Part shown: piece by piece, positions 19,942-31,549 of the stretch
Position numbering within the stretch: position 1 is the first letter of the stretch
Layout of the letters: each line of letters opens with the position of its first letter
Assembly: GCA_030549175.1 (NCBI GenBank)
Contig: JAUKUA010000004.1
Span: 4,588,001 to 4,652,000, forward strand
DNA: 64,000 nt
Direction: 5' to 3'
Source of the DNA: Lasiosphaeris hirsuta
Lineage: Eukaryota; Ascomycota; Sordariomycetes; Sordariales; Lasiosphaeriaceae
Translations under genes and position numbers: made by a program
The notes under the pieces: generated by a model
Told to the model about the DNA's origin: nothing
Seen by the model: the letters and a program-made list of their open reading frames with translations, nothing else
The model's database searches: none

Positions 19942-21929
19942 TTTGAAGGTGGGAGCTGTTATTTCAAAGTGGTTGAGTATGGTTTTTGAAGTGAGAGCTA
20001 ATTATCTTGATGCTGGTAGTCACGAGAAAAAAGAGATGGAGTGAGAGGAGGAGAGGCCTTCTTATACATCTTGAATGTCTCTGCCATTGCGCCCGCCCAT
20101 CGTTGCTACGAGCTCGATAGGGCAATGAATGGCCCTCGATGCCCTCCCCCTCCCCCCGCTTTCATCCATCGACCTAGTCTCGGTGAGGAAATGATTCGCC
20201 TTCTCTGTGCGAGGCGCTCTATACAGCCCGTCAGTTGTCCACACGGCTCTCGCATGAACGTCAGCCTCCCTACTCACCATCAGCATGTACACAAACTAGG
20301 CGTGGAATGGTGTCGACAGTGCGGAACAAGAGGCACATGTAAGGCTGACATGTTTGCCATTGGTTTCCGCGGCTCTTGGTTCAATGCTCGATACGCAGCT
20401 CGAGATGGATGTTGCTCCTAGTCGACGAGCCTCGGGGGCGTGTAATTGGAGCATATGTGCCTCTTCCTGTGCGCAACCCTTTGGACGCGTGCATACATGT
20501 CATGAGAGACTCGCCTCCCTGAATGGACATATCAGTTGTCGTCCTGTGCCGTGTGTATCTGTGGAGGTTGCTACCAGTGGTCCCTCTCAATGTTAAGGTC
20601 GCAACTGGTTCTGCTGGTCAAAGCTAACACTCCCACTGGTCAACAATTGACTCCGGCACCTTCATCCTGAAGTATGTGGGGGACACACACAACGTATGGA
20701 TCTTTGCTTCTAGGACTGACACCCAGAGAAACCGTTAGGGCCGCGTGGGCAGTGGATCCACTGGCCAGTCTTACCCGGTTTCTGGGATGCGAGGCGGGTT
20801 GTCGTTCGGATTGGGCTGATTAAGCAGTCAGATGACGGACTTGGGGCTTGCTTGTGCCGTTTGGTTGTACCAGCTCACGAGTCCCAGTATTTTTGTGCCG
20901 TGGTCGGACCAATGAGCACCGCCGAAACGTGCCGGTGAGGAGGCAGAATAGGGTTTGGTTCGCTGTTGCTTGCTGCGCTCTTGCATGCTTCTGGAAGCGC
21001 CGCCGCTTGTACAACCCTCGCATGACAGGCGCAATCTCGTATTTTTTTTCATCTGTAAAGCAGAGTTGAGTTTAGGAATGCGTAAAACCGTTTGAGTTGG
21101 CTGCTGCCACCTTGTTTCGCCCGAGTCCCGGACAGATATTCTAAGGCCCTTGGCCCAGAGTTCCTGCTAATTTCCGAGTAGCGAACCCTAGCGGTCCGCA
21201 ACCAGGCGTCGCAGTTCCGAGGAGTCCGATTGTCGTTGGGGGTTGTTGCTAACCTACATTAGGTATCTAGGTCACTGTCTCGTCCCGCGACGTAGTATGG
21301 CAACTCTCGACTCCATTTCTGTTTTAGAACTTTGGCCAGCACCAATACGCTCTACGCAGCCCCTTTCTTGTGGGACCCGAGGGTGTCTGCAAGGGCCAGA
21401 TTTCTCTGTGAGCTTGTGCCGCACCCCTGCCTGGGCTTAGTCTTTATTCCCGCCCAATGCAGTGCAACACATCGGCCAACCTCTGACAACGGCGGGCATG
21501 CGGAAAAGCGCGGCGACGAAGTCTACCTGGCCATCTTATACGAGAGCCTTGGCATGTCATACATCGGGACCCAGCGCTTCGACGAGACTAAGGCAGCGCT
21601 GCAGGTGTATCAGGAATTTGAGGATCACACTGGCGATCTCGGGCATATCCATCACTACACCCTCGCAGCCACACCGGCCCATTTTGGGTCACGGTAACTA
21701 TAGCCGAGCTAAACTCCTTACTAGGAAGTGGCAAATCGGTCCTAGCTGAAACTATTTACGCTAAAATTTAGAGACATATCTCGGGACCCTATGTGACACT
21801 GGCACAAGGTGTGGGAGTGGCAATTACAAGGTGAAGGATCAAATAGACGATAATGAACACGATGCGTCGCATTTGCAACTTCAATAGAGAAAAGGGAGGG
21901 TCCCATATGCCAAGGTTAATTACCCCTCA
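19942..21929. other. intergenic; possible TPR-like scrap
   Basis: No complete gene. At about 21500-21630 the plus strand encodes a TPR-like pattern (VYLAILYESLGMSYIGTQRF, then DETKAALQVYQEF), flanked by other frames. It may be a remnant of a tetratricopeptide protein. The rest has only random short open frames. Confidence 0.4.
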
Positions 21930-22290
21930 ACTTCACTGAAGATCAGCTGATAATCTTGGTAGGGTCTGTTTCCAAAAAGGACTGGGTAGCTTCTTCCTCT
22001 CGAGGATCTGTCGTAGCATACCCGTCTCTTTTAGACAGCCCTCTTTTATATAGGAAGCTATGTATAATATATAAGGATGCTAAATACCTAAGGATTCTCC
22101 TAGCCGCCCGTCGGCCGCGAAATCCTCTTGCCACCCGTCTCTCACGTCCTGTAATTCCGTGGTTATAAGCCAGGTGAAGCTAATTATCTCCCGTTAGTCT
22201 ATAGCCAGTATCAGTACTTACTTTTATAGCTTAAGCGGCACGGTTTTATATTCCTGTATCTATTATAATAACACATTTCAAGAGCACCAG
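21930..22290 (+). repeat. dispersed repeat family R2, copy A
   Basis: Begins with a CTTCACTGAAGATCAGCTGA block and aligns over about 350 bp with the reverse complement of 28280-28595. It also shares its end with 26515-26650. It is rich in TATA-like and RIP-like TpA positions. The family could be a solo LTR, but clear TG...CA ends were not found. Confidence 0.55.
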
Positions 22291-22518
22291 GCCCGTACAA
22301 TATCACATCATTACTGCTACTAGTAATCCTTCCGATATCGATATGGCAATGGGATTACCACATACAGTTGTCTGGCCAGTTTCACTTGTAGCAGTTCTGG
22401 GGACGACAAAGGGAGATGGTATTCTAGCAACCCTGGAGAGGCCTTGGAGCATGAAAATCGGCATTTCTGCCTTCAGAGTGGGCGGCGTGGCTCTCTCAAT
22501 GCTAGGTCGTGTTTATTT

Positions 22519-24733
22519 TTAAATCCAAAAAAAAATGCCCATCGCCGTTGCGTGTTTCAGTCCCTGGTCCACTTCCCTCCCAAACAACCTCCCCACCCCA
22601 ACCCGCTCATAGTATCCATCCCTCGTGTTCTGAGCCCTGCGCACGAACAAGACGTTGTAAACATGATGGGTCCACCACATATAACCCAATGGAAACCCGC
22701 CCGGCACATGCCACACGGTTGAAATATGCAACGCATACACGGCGTCATGGGAACCTACGGGGTCCCCGTGGGGGTCATGTTCGTCGATTTGGATCTCGGG
22801 ATGTTCGATGGACGCCCACCCAGCCATATGGTCCGAGTCTAAAGGCGATGCCACCATCCGCCAGTTGTCCATATCCACCCTTGGCCGCCTCCATGCCAGG
22901 TCGCTGACAATCTACTTTTTCTTCCTTGCTGCTGAAATATTGCCCGAGGACCACGCGCTGCAATTTTGTATAAAGGCATAACACCATCAGGTGCGCATGG
23001 AATGCGGCGTGGTCGGTGGGGTTGGCTATCGCTGTCCATGACGGAGAGAGCTGCCGGTCACAGGGGAGCCCACCTCGGCCCAGGTTTGGTTGAGGAAGGT
23101 GGCCTTGTCGATATCAGTGGTGACAGGGCCTGAACAGGCGAATGGGAAGTGGCGTCGCCGAGGTTGTTGGACAACTTTCCACCCACCTGACTTGGGCATA
23201 TAGTGATGCCCAGGACCATTTAGGAAATGTCTTGATCTGCTCCTGGACTCCCTTTCTGACCTGCTCCGACAGAAGGCCCCTGTATTCTAATTGACGTGGT
23301 GAAGCCAGAGACCGGCAATGTAAACGCTCTCTGCCACAGTTTTGTGGCCCGGTAAATCCCCATGATTGGACTTCTCCAACACGTGGCGAAACTCGTCGAC
23401 AACACCATTCAGTGCGACCAGACGGTCCTGGTCGATCGTAGGCCCGAGTAAGCCTCGATAACTTCCTCCCAGGCTTTTTGACTGTCCTTCTCTTTATCAT
23501 ACAAGCCCGGGACGGTAAACTTGAGCGAGAAATCAAGGTTTGAGATCCCTGGTATGGCTGGCCCGTAAACAGCCTCTCCCAGCTGGGTTCGAGGGAGATC
23601 CTCCTGGCACAGAAATAAAAGGTTGGACGGTGTGTAGCACACTATGCGACAACTGAGTGTCCATTCCTGGAAAACCCAGCCCCGGGAGAGCAAGTCGCCC
23701 ACTGTAACATCCTTCCGATACCGATTGCGCATTGCTTTTTCCGACTGGAAGAGGTAGAAGTACCCTCGCTGTTGCCCAGACAGGTCGTGGTACGGCAAGT
23801 GCATCAAAGGTATACGTGAGCCTTCAGCTGGCGCAGCCCTGTCAATAGGCCGGTGCCGCTGCCAGCACCAGGGCATGCCACGGTGAACACGGAGCGTTGG
23901 TAGTAGTCAGCCATCCGACACGATTCCGTCTTTCATTCGTCCATATCCGACTGGACAATTCAAAGAGAATCAATCCACGCGTAAGGGATGTCCAGTTGGG
24001 AAGCCAGAGTAAAAGCATCGGTGAATAGCAAAGGCAATGTACTAAGCCCCTCTCTCTGCAGCCGCCGAGATAGGTTACCGCGTGTTGTTGAGCTCTTGTT
24101 TGTATCATCATTCCATCGGTGACTGACTGTCATGTAGCGGCCGGTCTCACCTGAGGTGTCCCGAAGGGTAAACTGGAGGGACTATCCGTCTTCGGCTTGC
24201 AGCCGTGGATACATCGTGTTGGGAAGGGCGAGTTTTGTAAGTCGATTTGCTGGCTGCCCGAAAAGGTGCGTGAGCATTTGGCATGGCCAGAACATGATTT
24301 CAGCCACGCCTGCACACTCTTGGAGAACTCGCCCGAGGGAGCGGGTTCCCCCCCCGTATATCGTCCCGCGATATCTCCAGACGTGGTAACTGGATCCTCT
24401 AAGCAGCACGAGTCAATAAGTATATCAAGGTAAGGCACCCTGGTCAACAGCCTGGACTCGGATTGTTTGTACATAGGCGCCCCCGACTAAGAGCCGGCAG
24501 TCCTTTCGCAGCCGTAACTTACGCTCGTCTGCAGCGACATGGAAAAGTTCCCTCCGAACCCCAGTCTTGTCAGAGGGTGTATATCTTGCCTCAATTCCAC
24601 AGACGCCCAGGCCCGTCATCCGCGAACGTCCTGTCTCCCTGTCGTTTGCTGCCCACGAAGACGTCCACCACCAGGTTCTCAAAGCGCGGAAATGAATCCA
24701 ACCCGCATCAGCACTGAATCTCGATATGAGCAC
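22519..24733 (-). pseudogene. HET-domain protein, heavily broken
   Basis: HET protein pieces appear in the right order in shifting frames on the minus strand. They are a Cys/His block (WLKSCSGHAKCSRTF, about 24260-24310), the domain start YMTVSHRW (about 24110), the strand LPLLFTDAFTLASQLDIPYA, and WIDSL followed by TGA (23960-23962) where the family has Cys. Further pieces are DYYQRSVFTVACPG (about 23890), RGWVFQEWTLSCRIVCYTP (about 23630-23690), PKWSWASLYAQVRW (about 23170-23215) and a C-terminal end YERVGVGRLFGRE (about 22560-22600). At least one stop and several frame shifts separate them, so no HET protein can be made. One intron (GTAAGT...TTAG near 24488-24523) is still readable. This is clearly a different HET gene from the one at 8.1 kb. 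Confidence 0.85.
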
Positions 24734-24920
24734 TCAGGAACAAGCTAGGTAGGTTCTGTCCGTTGTCTTGCTTGCCCTGTGTCAGAGTGTTTCGACAAGT
24801 GCCTTACAGAAGTCGCAGCCGTCTTCAGCCAATCTTTGCACGCGTTGCACGCAATATCCCCTCCAAGGGAATATACTCTGCATGAAAGCTGACATTGTTC
24901 ACACACTGTCGCTATTTTAT

Positions 24921-24923
<3 letters not shown>

Positions 24924-24952
<29 letters not shown>

Positions 24953-24970
24953 GAAATAGCAATTTTTATT
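24924..24970 (-). other. poly-A tract with upstream AATAAA (minus strand)
   Basis: A run of 29 T at 24924-24952 on the plus strand is a 29-A run on the minus strand. An AATAAA hexamer (TTTATT at 24965-24970) lies 12 bases upstream of it on the minus strand. This order (signal, short spacer, poly-A) is what a retroposed transcript or LINE 3' end leaves. No target-site duplication was found by eye. Confidence 0.5.
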
Positions 24971-25732
24971 GTCATGGCGAAATACGCGGGTCGGTGGATA
25001 AGTACCTTGGATAAGTACCTGCATTATCCTCCCAAGTCAAATTAATTGTGGCATTCTTTATCAAAGTACAGAATGACTGCGTAAGTCTGCCTTACCTTCC
25101 CCTAAATGCCTCTGCATTGCCTCTCTGTCGAAATGGTATCGCTTTGATAAATTCCGGACGAGGCTGCGCGCCTTGACCGAACACCTTACTCTGCAAAAGA
25201 CCTGCCAAGTAAGCGGGGCAAGGCTTTGAGGGCATACTGAGCAGTACCTATTAGCTGTTGGTGTATGTGAAGCCGTTGCAGACAGCCCATTAGTACCGGG
25301 TCGGGTTGCAGCAAGGTTCCCTGATACTTTGGGTCGGATGTAACCCCCCTCCCCCCCCTGCTTCTTGCATGGCGTTGTGGGGCTTCCTGACCGAGCAGCC
25401 TGGTGGTTGTCATCAGTTTTTGTGGTGGCGGAGCATGCACCAAATCTTCGCGGCCGTTGATAAGGGTGCTCCCGTCGGGCTGGTGATTGGCCCCCACTAT
25501 AGATAGACCTTGCGCAGGGGGGACGTTAGCAAGCCCACAAGTGAGCTTCTCCAAGTGAGCTTCTCCAAGTGATCCAGTGATTCAGTGCCAGGAGTCGTTG
25601 CGCGTCTTCCATTCAAAATGCGAAGATGTCACACCAGGGCCCCTGATGGGATTCCTCGGATATCTTGCTGTTCTGTATCGAGTCTATCGACGAACCTACA
25701 GAATTTAAATTTCTCGCACTAAAGCTCGAGTC
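24971..25732. other. intergenic, one unsupported open frame
   Basis: A 122-codon minus-strand open frame (25186-25554) has no recognisable domain and weak coding character. A short tandem repeat (GTGAGCTTCTCCAA, twice) occurs at about 25541-25570. Confidence 0.4.
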
Positions 25733-26040
25733 ATGGAAAGTGCGGCAAGTGCCCAGACGGCTGGTGGCGAGACCGTTGCTCCGCCAGTCGGAAATGACAA
25801 CCACGACCCAACAGAAACCGCTTCCAGCACCCCGCGAACCCCATCACGAGATGGCCCAACGCGCCTACTCGGCATTCTTCTGGGTGCTTGCGGACCAGCT
25901 TGTTGGTCGTTTGGCTGGTTCAAGGAGACAGTACCGGGGAAACCGGATCCTAGGTACTTTGGTGTAATCCGTTCCCCGATCCAGCAAAACTCTCTTCTCG
26001 GGTCACCTGATCTTTCCGTATTCTTCGATTACAGATTAAA
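25733..26040 (+). pseudogene. possible N-terminal remnant of an MCT-type MFS transporter
   Basis: The open frame from ATG 25733 encodes an N-terminus resembling fungal monocarboxylate-type (MCT) transporters: a Thr/Pro-rich leader, then RDGPTRLLGILLGACGP and SFGWFKE, where the family has DGG.RAW...LGA and SFGW. After about 100 codons the similarity fades, and no further membrane segments follow. I infer a truncated, decayed gene start. The resemblance is from memory and short. Confidence 0.35.
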
Positions 26041-26514
26041 GCGAGAAAGCGCTGTTGGGGCCGCCGAATCTGGCTGGCGCGTGCCGCCATTTATAGCGGC
26101 CTTGACAGTGAGGGGCGCGGTCCCTCAAAAGTACTCTGTACAAACTTTGGTCGTGCAACAACAACCCACTGTACTACTATCCTAGTCCATTTTTGACCGC
26201 CGCGTTCCGTGGGCCATAATCTAGGTTCTTGGTCACTCAAAAGTCAGCGAGCTGAAATGGAGCCATTCCTACCCGCCGCCGCCCTCTGTTCATGCTGGAC
26301 TCTCTTCACACCATCATTTCCCTTCTTATGCCCTCCTACCTAACATGACTTCTAACTATAGATATAGCTAGAACAAAAGAACCGCACCCCCTGTATCTCA
26401 AGGAAGGTACGGATACGAGACACACTATGCCGATTTTATCGATCGCTTCCCCGAGCAAGAGGCAAGAGACCAGACAGTAAAGAAGAACCGACTTGTGCCC
26501 CTTACCGCGGAACA
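26041..26514. other. intergenic, no gene seen
   Basis: No coding stretch or repeat recognised. It lies between the transporter remnant and repeat R2 copy B. Confidence 0.4.
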
Positions 26515-26650
26515 GTCTATCCTCTATTTGGTCTACGGCTTTTATTAGTACTTACTTTCATAACTCAAGCGGGCAGTTAGTCCATCGCTGTAGAGTTTCC
26601 CTTAGGTCCTTAGTACTTACATTGGCCACAGCTCTGTTAGATAGGCTTGT
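26515..26650 (+). repeat. dispersed repeat family R2, copy B (partial)
   Basis: Shares the block CCTTAGGTCCTTAGTACTTA at about 26602-26621 and flanking bases with the reverse complement of about 28285-28335. The AGTACTTACTTTCATAACTC part also resembles copy A near 22215. It is only the distal part of the family. Confidence 0.5.
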
Positions 26651-26839
26651 CGTAGCAGCGTTTCCTTTCATAACTCGTAGATGCCCAAAGGCCCGGTCGC
26701 GGCTACTTATTACTACTGAAGCTAGACTCCGGAGAATACCGGTCTCAGGTCTTCCAACAAGATTACTGCGATATCAAGGAGGTCCTTGATTGAAAGACTA
26801 TCGTGCGCTCCTTTCTGCGTATCCTTAGCTGCTCTGCAG

Positions 26840-27180
26840 ACTAGACTACGATGCTGAGGTCGTATAGCTTGTCCATGGCAAATCTGAAGTCTGATGACCA
26901 TGCCCGACGCGGGATGATCCACTGTGTAGCTTTCCCTTGTCCCCGTATAGCTCTAGAGCTCCCGTTGCAATCCGAAGAGGATGCCTGCGGTTCCGTTGGC
27001 CCTGTGAGTGTCTCAACGAGTTGCTGTAGGTCCATGATCATGTGCAGAGCCCCTTTTGTGTTCCAGTGTCCGGGGTGGCTCGGTCAAGGAGGTGATTCAC
27101 CCTGTTGATCTTAGTTGAGCTTCACCCGTGTGACAGTTTCGGTCTACCGAGTGGTTATAAAGGGCTTGAATGCTAAACTC
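26840..27180 (+). repeat. dispersed repeat family R1, copy 3
   Basis: The best-preserved relative of the copies at 3195 and 6630. A minus-strand open frame at 26841-27041 (66 codons, beginning MIMDLQQLVETLTG) suggests the family may include the start of a coding region. Its class is not known. Confidence 0.5.
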
Positions 27181-28279
27181 GTTTTCGACCTCGAATACCC
27201 TAACCTAGTCCATTGTCTCTGAAAGACTTTAGATTGAGGGTATAGCTGCTGCTATTAGGATAACGGGGGCAACATTGCTAAGACTTGACTTTGGGACCTT
27301 AGTAAGTATGAGCAAAAACTTAAACGGAAGCTAAGTGAGAGATAAAGTGGGAAGTAAATAAGAGAAATGGCATTGGGAAGTTAGAAGGCAATATATCCGT
27401 AGCAAAGGAGTAAGTTCAATGCTAATATTTAGTATAGCTAATGATGTGCATAGTAGAGGAGATAGCCTTGTCTAGGTAACGTAAGTAGCAGTGGTGCTAT
27501 ATTAGCCATTTGTCTACTCCCAGCTAATTGTATGAAACCCACGTAATAGCTGTAGAATAACACATTCCCTAGGGATCTATAGCTTTTAGGCACTGCTTAG
27601 AGGATAATAGTTGTAAGCATATTAAGTTACACGTTATAGGCAGCCTCCCTCTTTCTACGGTTAAATAAACCCAGAGCAGAAAACACCCCCGCCGTAACCT
27701 CTGTTCTTCCTCTTTTTCTTTGACTGTGGTATTTGCTACCCTCCAAGATGAGCTGTACTTTCGAAGTGCCCATTCCCACGTTTGTAGCAACGTACGATAA
27801 ACTAATCAATCTTCCGTAGGGCTGATGATGCTGAGAGCATTTCGTTTGGTTCAATTGGTGCCTTGCCGACCTACTACGGACAAAAGCTTCATAAACATGC
27901 CCAAGCTAACGTCTAAGGCCTATGCATTAAACCCATTTATTAGTATCTTAGATATACCGGTTAATAATATCTCTATGCATCGTTTTAGTATGGAGCTTAA
28001 CTCAGACATTGTCATGGAGTGGTGATAATGATTTATGGAAATGGCTAATAATGTTACTTGGGAAAACTAGTTAACTTAGATAATTGCCGTTTCCATAACC
28101 TTAATAAGGAGATAGATAAGCAAACTCTGCTTATAGGTATAAAGTAAACTAATTTCACAAGCACTAAACCCCACGTTTATTTAAAAGTTTGATCTTTTCA
28201 TTTCTTCTCTATATTAGAATTGCATGATTTAGCTACATCTTCATATTGTACAAGATTATGATACCTGATATATACTTAA
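27181..28279. other. AT-rich block, no gene seen
   Basis: Strongly AT-rich with many TpA steps and stop codons in all frames, as expected for DNA altered by repeat-induced point mutation (RIP). No intact frame or recognisable protein was found. Confidence 0.5.
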
Positions 28280-28595
28280 CCTGTGGCTAGTGTAAGTACT
28301 AAGGACCTAAGGGAACCTCCATAGCGATGGACCAACGGTCCGCAGACCAAATGGAGGATAGTCGGCTTTACTGAACCATGGAATGGCAAGGCGCGTAAGA
28401 CGGGCGGTTAAGGAACCTCGGGACTGACGGGTAGTTAGGACGGATCTCTTGGGTATCTCGGTATCATTGTATATTGTACATAGCTCTCCATATATGGCTG
28501 CTTGTAGCGACGGACTTTCAAGAGGGAGAAGCGCAGCAGTCCTTTTTGGAAACAGATCTTAGAAAGATTATCAGCTGATCTTCAGTGAAGCTTGG
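28280..28595 (-). repeat. dispersed repeat family R2, copy C (inverted)
   Basis: The reverse complement starts with the same TTCACTGAAGATCAGCTGAT block as copy A (21930) and ends with the CCTTAGGTCCTTAGTACTTA block of copy B. It therefore covers the family from end to end. Copies A and C are about 6 kb apart in opposite orientation and enclose the HET pseudogene. Confidence 0.55.
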
Positions 28596-28990
28596 GGGAA
28601 TTCACCCTTGTGGAACCTTTGTTGCTTTCTCCATCTGATCTTCTGAGATCACGGCCTCGTTGACTTGCTCTCGTACAACGTACTTGGTGATCCTGTCCCT
28701 GACTGTGGCGAGTAGCTCTCTTTTGGGTGAACGACAGGCTACACACCCACCTTATCTACACTGTGCCTGTGTCACAATTAAGACCTATCACTTTGATCTC
28801 GGGCCCGACATATATGTTTCGGATAGTAGTTCTATAAGAACAAGGTTGTTGGGGTTCATATCTTCTATCATTGCTCTAGAACGCGCTAACAATAATCCGC
28901 TGTCAGGGTTTACACGTTCCATTAACCTTCCACGATTCTGTCCAAGGAACTTCTCTCAAAGTTAGCTTATGAGGGACGTTAGAGTGGATA
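28596..28990. other. left flank of hAT element, weak open frame
   Basis: A 101-codon plus-strand open frame (28660-28965) has no ATG-supported domain. I cannot say whether the element at 28999 interrupted a gene. Confidence 0.35.
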
Positions 28991-28998
28991 TGCAATAC

Positions 28999-29670
28999 TA
29001 GGGCTAAGAATTACCCATGGGTACCCAGGGCCCACGGACCCAAATGGACCCATGGGTCAATGGGTGGGTACCCATTGCTTGGCACCGGTCCGACCCATTA
29101 CCCAAAAAACCCAATGGGTCCATTTGGGTACCCATCGGTTCTGTATATCAACAGACACCAAAAATATAAAATATAAGGTTATTTATACGATGGCAAGACG
29201 CTGTATTGAGGCCTATTCTGGCTGATCTAGTAAATAAGAGGCCATGGATGTGCCTATCCCTGTACTAATCCTAACACTTTGGGGTTACCAAGTAGTAAGG
29301 CCCAGGATGCGGTAATCACTGTGCTAATCCATTGATTCGTAGCCAACCTCTTACCAACCGGAGTTCAAATGCATTCAATTCATTATATCGTCAAGTTGGC
29401 GGGGCGGTTAAAAATTGATTAGCACATAGATTACCACATTACCACATATGTTCATTAGCCCCAATTTAGTCTAATCCAACAGGCGATACTCTTACTAAAA
29501 CCTATCTCTTTATACCATGCTTATATCATGTTCACTACTATTATTCAAAAAAAAAAAAAATTGATGTAGGATAACCTTAACTCCTACATATGCACTTGGA
29601 CCCATTTAACCCATGGGTAAATGGGTCCAACCCACGCCAAGATTTGGGTACCCATGGATTCTTAGCCCTA
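28999..29670. mobile_element. non-autonomous hAT-like element (672 bp)
   Basis: The ends form perfect 13-bp inverted repeats: TAGGGCTAAGAAT at 28999-29011, with its reverse complement at 29658-29670. The element is flanked by perfect 8-bp direct repeats TGCAATAC (28991-28998 and 29671-29678), the target duplication length of the hAT superfamily. TA-GG at the tip also fits hAT ends. Subterminal regions are packed with CCCATGGGTACCCA-type motifs in both orientations, about 140 bp at the left and 70 bp at the right. These are likely transposase binding sites. No transposase frame lies inside, so it would need a helper element. Perfect ends and duplications suggest a fairly recent insertion. Confidence 0.8.
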
Positions 29671-29678
29671 TGCAATAC

Positions 29679-31318
29679 TGTCCACCTTCAGGGAGAGATT
29701 GCCTACTTAAATACCGAATACACCGGCTACATTTTCCGATAAGGCGTGGCCGTCGTAAGCACGCTAGTAGGACCTATAAAAGGCTATAAGGCAATTCTCA
29801 CCTACAACGGCGAAAGGGCAGTAGGCACTGTTACCAGTGTGTCTATCTACGGACTCGCTGTCGTGCTGAGGAGCTTAAGGACGCGGTACCCCCACGGATC
29901 TATAACGTATACCCAGGATAGTTAATATGGGAAAATCGGGCCAAGGTAGATGGATAGTGCCCTATGTGGGCTCCTCGTTCTCGTGATATAGTTGAAACCG
30001 ATGTCAGGTCCGGATCCTCTGAACGTCTACTTGCTAATGTCGTTAACTTGGACCTTACTCAGGGACCCATTATGTAAGCGAACGCTACTCACATAAGTGT
30101 TATTATAGTCATAATCGATAGTGCTACTATCTCTGCGGCAGATATCGAAACATATCTCGACCCTAGGTCATAATTACTCCCCGTAATTTTCGATACCGTT
30201 TCATCATCCGACGCTAGTCCCTTAGTGGATTGGAAGAAAAAAGGACGCTTCGGTATTGGCACATATCTAAAGGTCAAAGCTGCAAAGGCAAGCTACGGCA
30301 TACAGAAGAGTTATACCGTGGTCACAGCTGATGAAAGCCAGTTCCAACTTCCCTTTCATTCGAGTTCAGCATTGTTTCTGTTACGGGCGTTCGTGATAGA
30401 AAGTTAGAGAAAATCAACATAGAAACAATACCGCAGTCGAAGTTTGAACGCCTCTAGTCAGTCTCATGGAGTGGTTTAATACTTCAGCCGGTACCCTTTA
30501 AGCGAAGCATCTTAATGGTAGTACTGAGGGGACTTGATATCATGGCGTCCAAACTAGTTCGCCAGCTGCCTCCTAGGGCATCACTGCCCCAAGCTACCTA
30601 TTCAGTATCAACAAGCGGGAGGTACCGGACGAGGGGCGGCTTCTTAAACTAATTCACGGGCTCGATAAGGTACAGATGGTGAGTAATTCCCTTCCGTATG
30701 AATGAGAAATATGCTAACCCCTTTAGTTAAGCTGATATTTTAATATTCTGATGGGCGGAGATCTACAAACTCTCGCTGGCTTCCACCGTCGATGACAGAA
30801 CTCGGGCGACGGCATACGGTGGAGTCATGTCCTTAGAGACGAGTAGCGAGGGACGACAGAGTTATGTAGAGAGGGTCTTCTGTAAAGTATCTCGTCACTG
30901 TTAGGCTTTCTGTTTTCAACAAACGGAGCGTGGATTAGGGGTAAAATTCTCGGTGGTATTTATGTGTGCTCGGTTGGACGTATCTCTGACTATGTTATAT
31001 CTTCTCTCCCATCCTGATTGCCCTCTCGCCGTGAATCCCCGCTTGAACCTAGCTACACGCTTCTAGTTGAGAGTGACACCAGGTGGCCTAGTTTGGTGCG
31101 AGGATGTTCCTGGCTCTTTTCGGTCGGTCGAATACTAGGCCCGCGTACGCGGCTTAGACATTTATGAGCAGTAACCATTCGGCTACTTTCGACCTTCCGA
31201 CCCAGGTGATGGCATACTACGCCCTAGGGGCATAGCCCCCTCTTCTTGAAGGCAGAGACACGGAGTGGAGGGCCTCGAGCGGGGGAAACGAGCGGGGGTT
31301 GAAGAGGGCGATCAAATC
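29679..31318. other. degenerate stretch without recognised gene
   Basis: Plus-strand pieces such as ERAVGTVTSVSIYGLAVVLR (about 29813-29870) and a 60-codon frame at 30225-30407 read like eroded coding sequence. Stops are frequent and no family could be named. It may be a decayed gene whose 5' side was split by the hAT element. Nothing firmer can be supported. Confidence 0.35.
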
Positions 31319-31549
31319 ATGTCGGTGAAGCGGCGCGGTCGAAGGCCAAGTCTAGTACGAAAACAAGTGTACCATCCCCGCTTGGCGGAGATAGTCAAGC
31401 TCCTCCGAGAGATGAGCGATCTCCAGCGCCGCAACCTCCTTGGTCGTCCGGTATATGTCACTGCCGGGCTGTCCCCTGGGGAAAACGTCCGCTTGACGTA
31501 CCAAGACAAGCTCCGCGCTACGGAAGACGTATTTCTTCAGGGTAGATGA
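31319..31549 (+). CDS. short hypothetical protein
   Basis: An ATG at 31319 opens 76 codons with good third-position bias. The N-terminus is basic (SVKRRGRRPSLVRK) and a helix follows (RLAEIVKLLREMSDLQRRNL). The frame stays open for 18 codons upstream without an ATG, so it could be the last exon of a longer gene. No family recognised. Confidence 0.27.
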   Translation: MSVKRRGRRPSLVRKQVYHPRLAEIVKLLREMSDLQRRNLLGRPVYVTAGLSPGENVRLTYQDKLRATEDVFLQGR

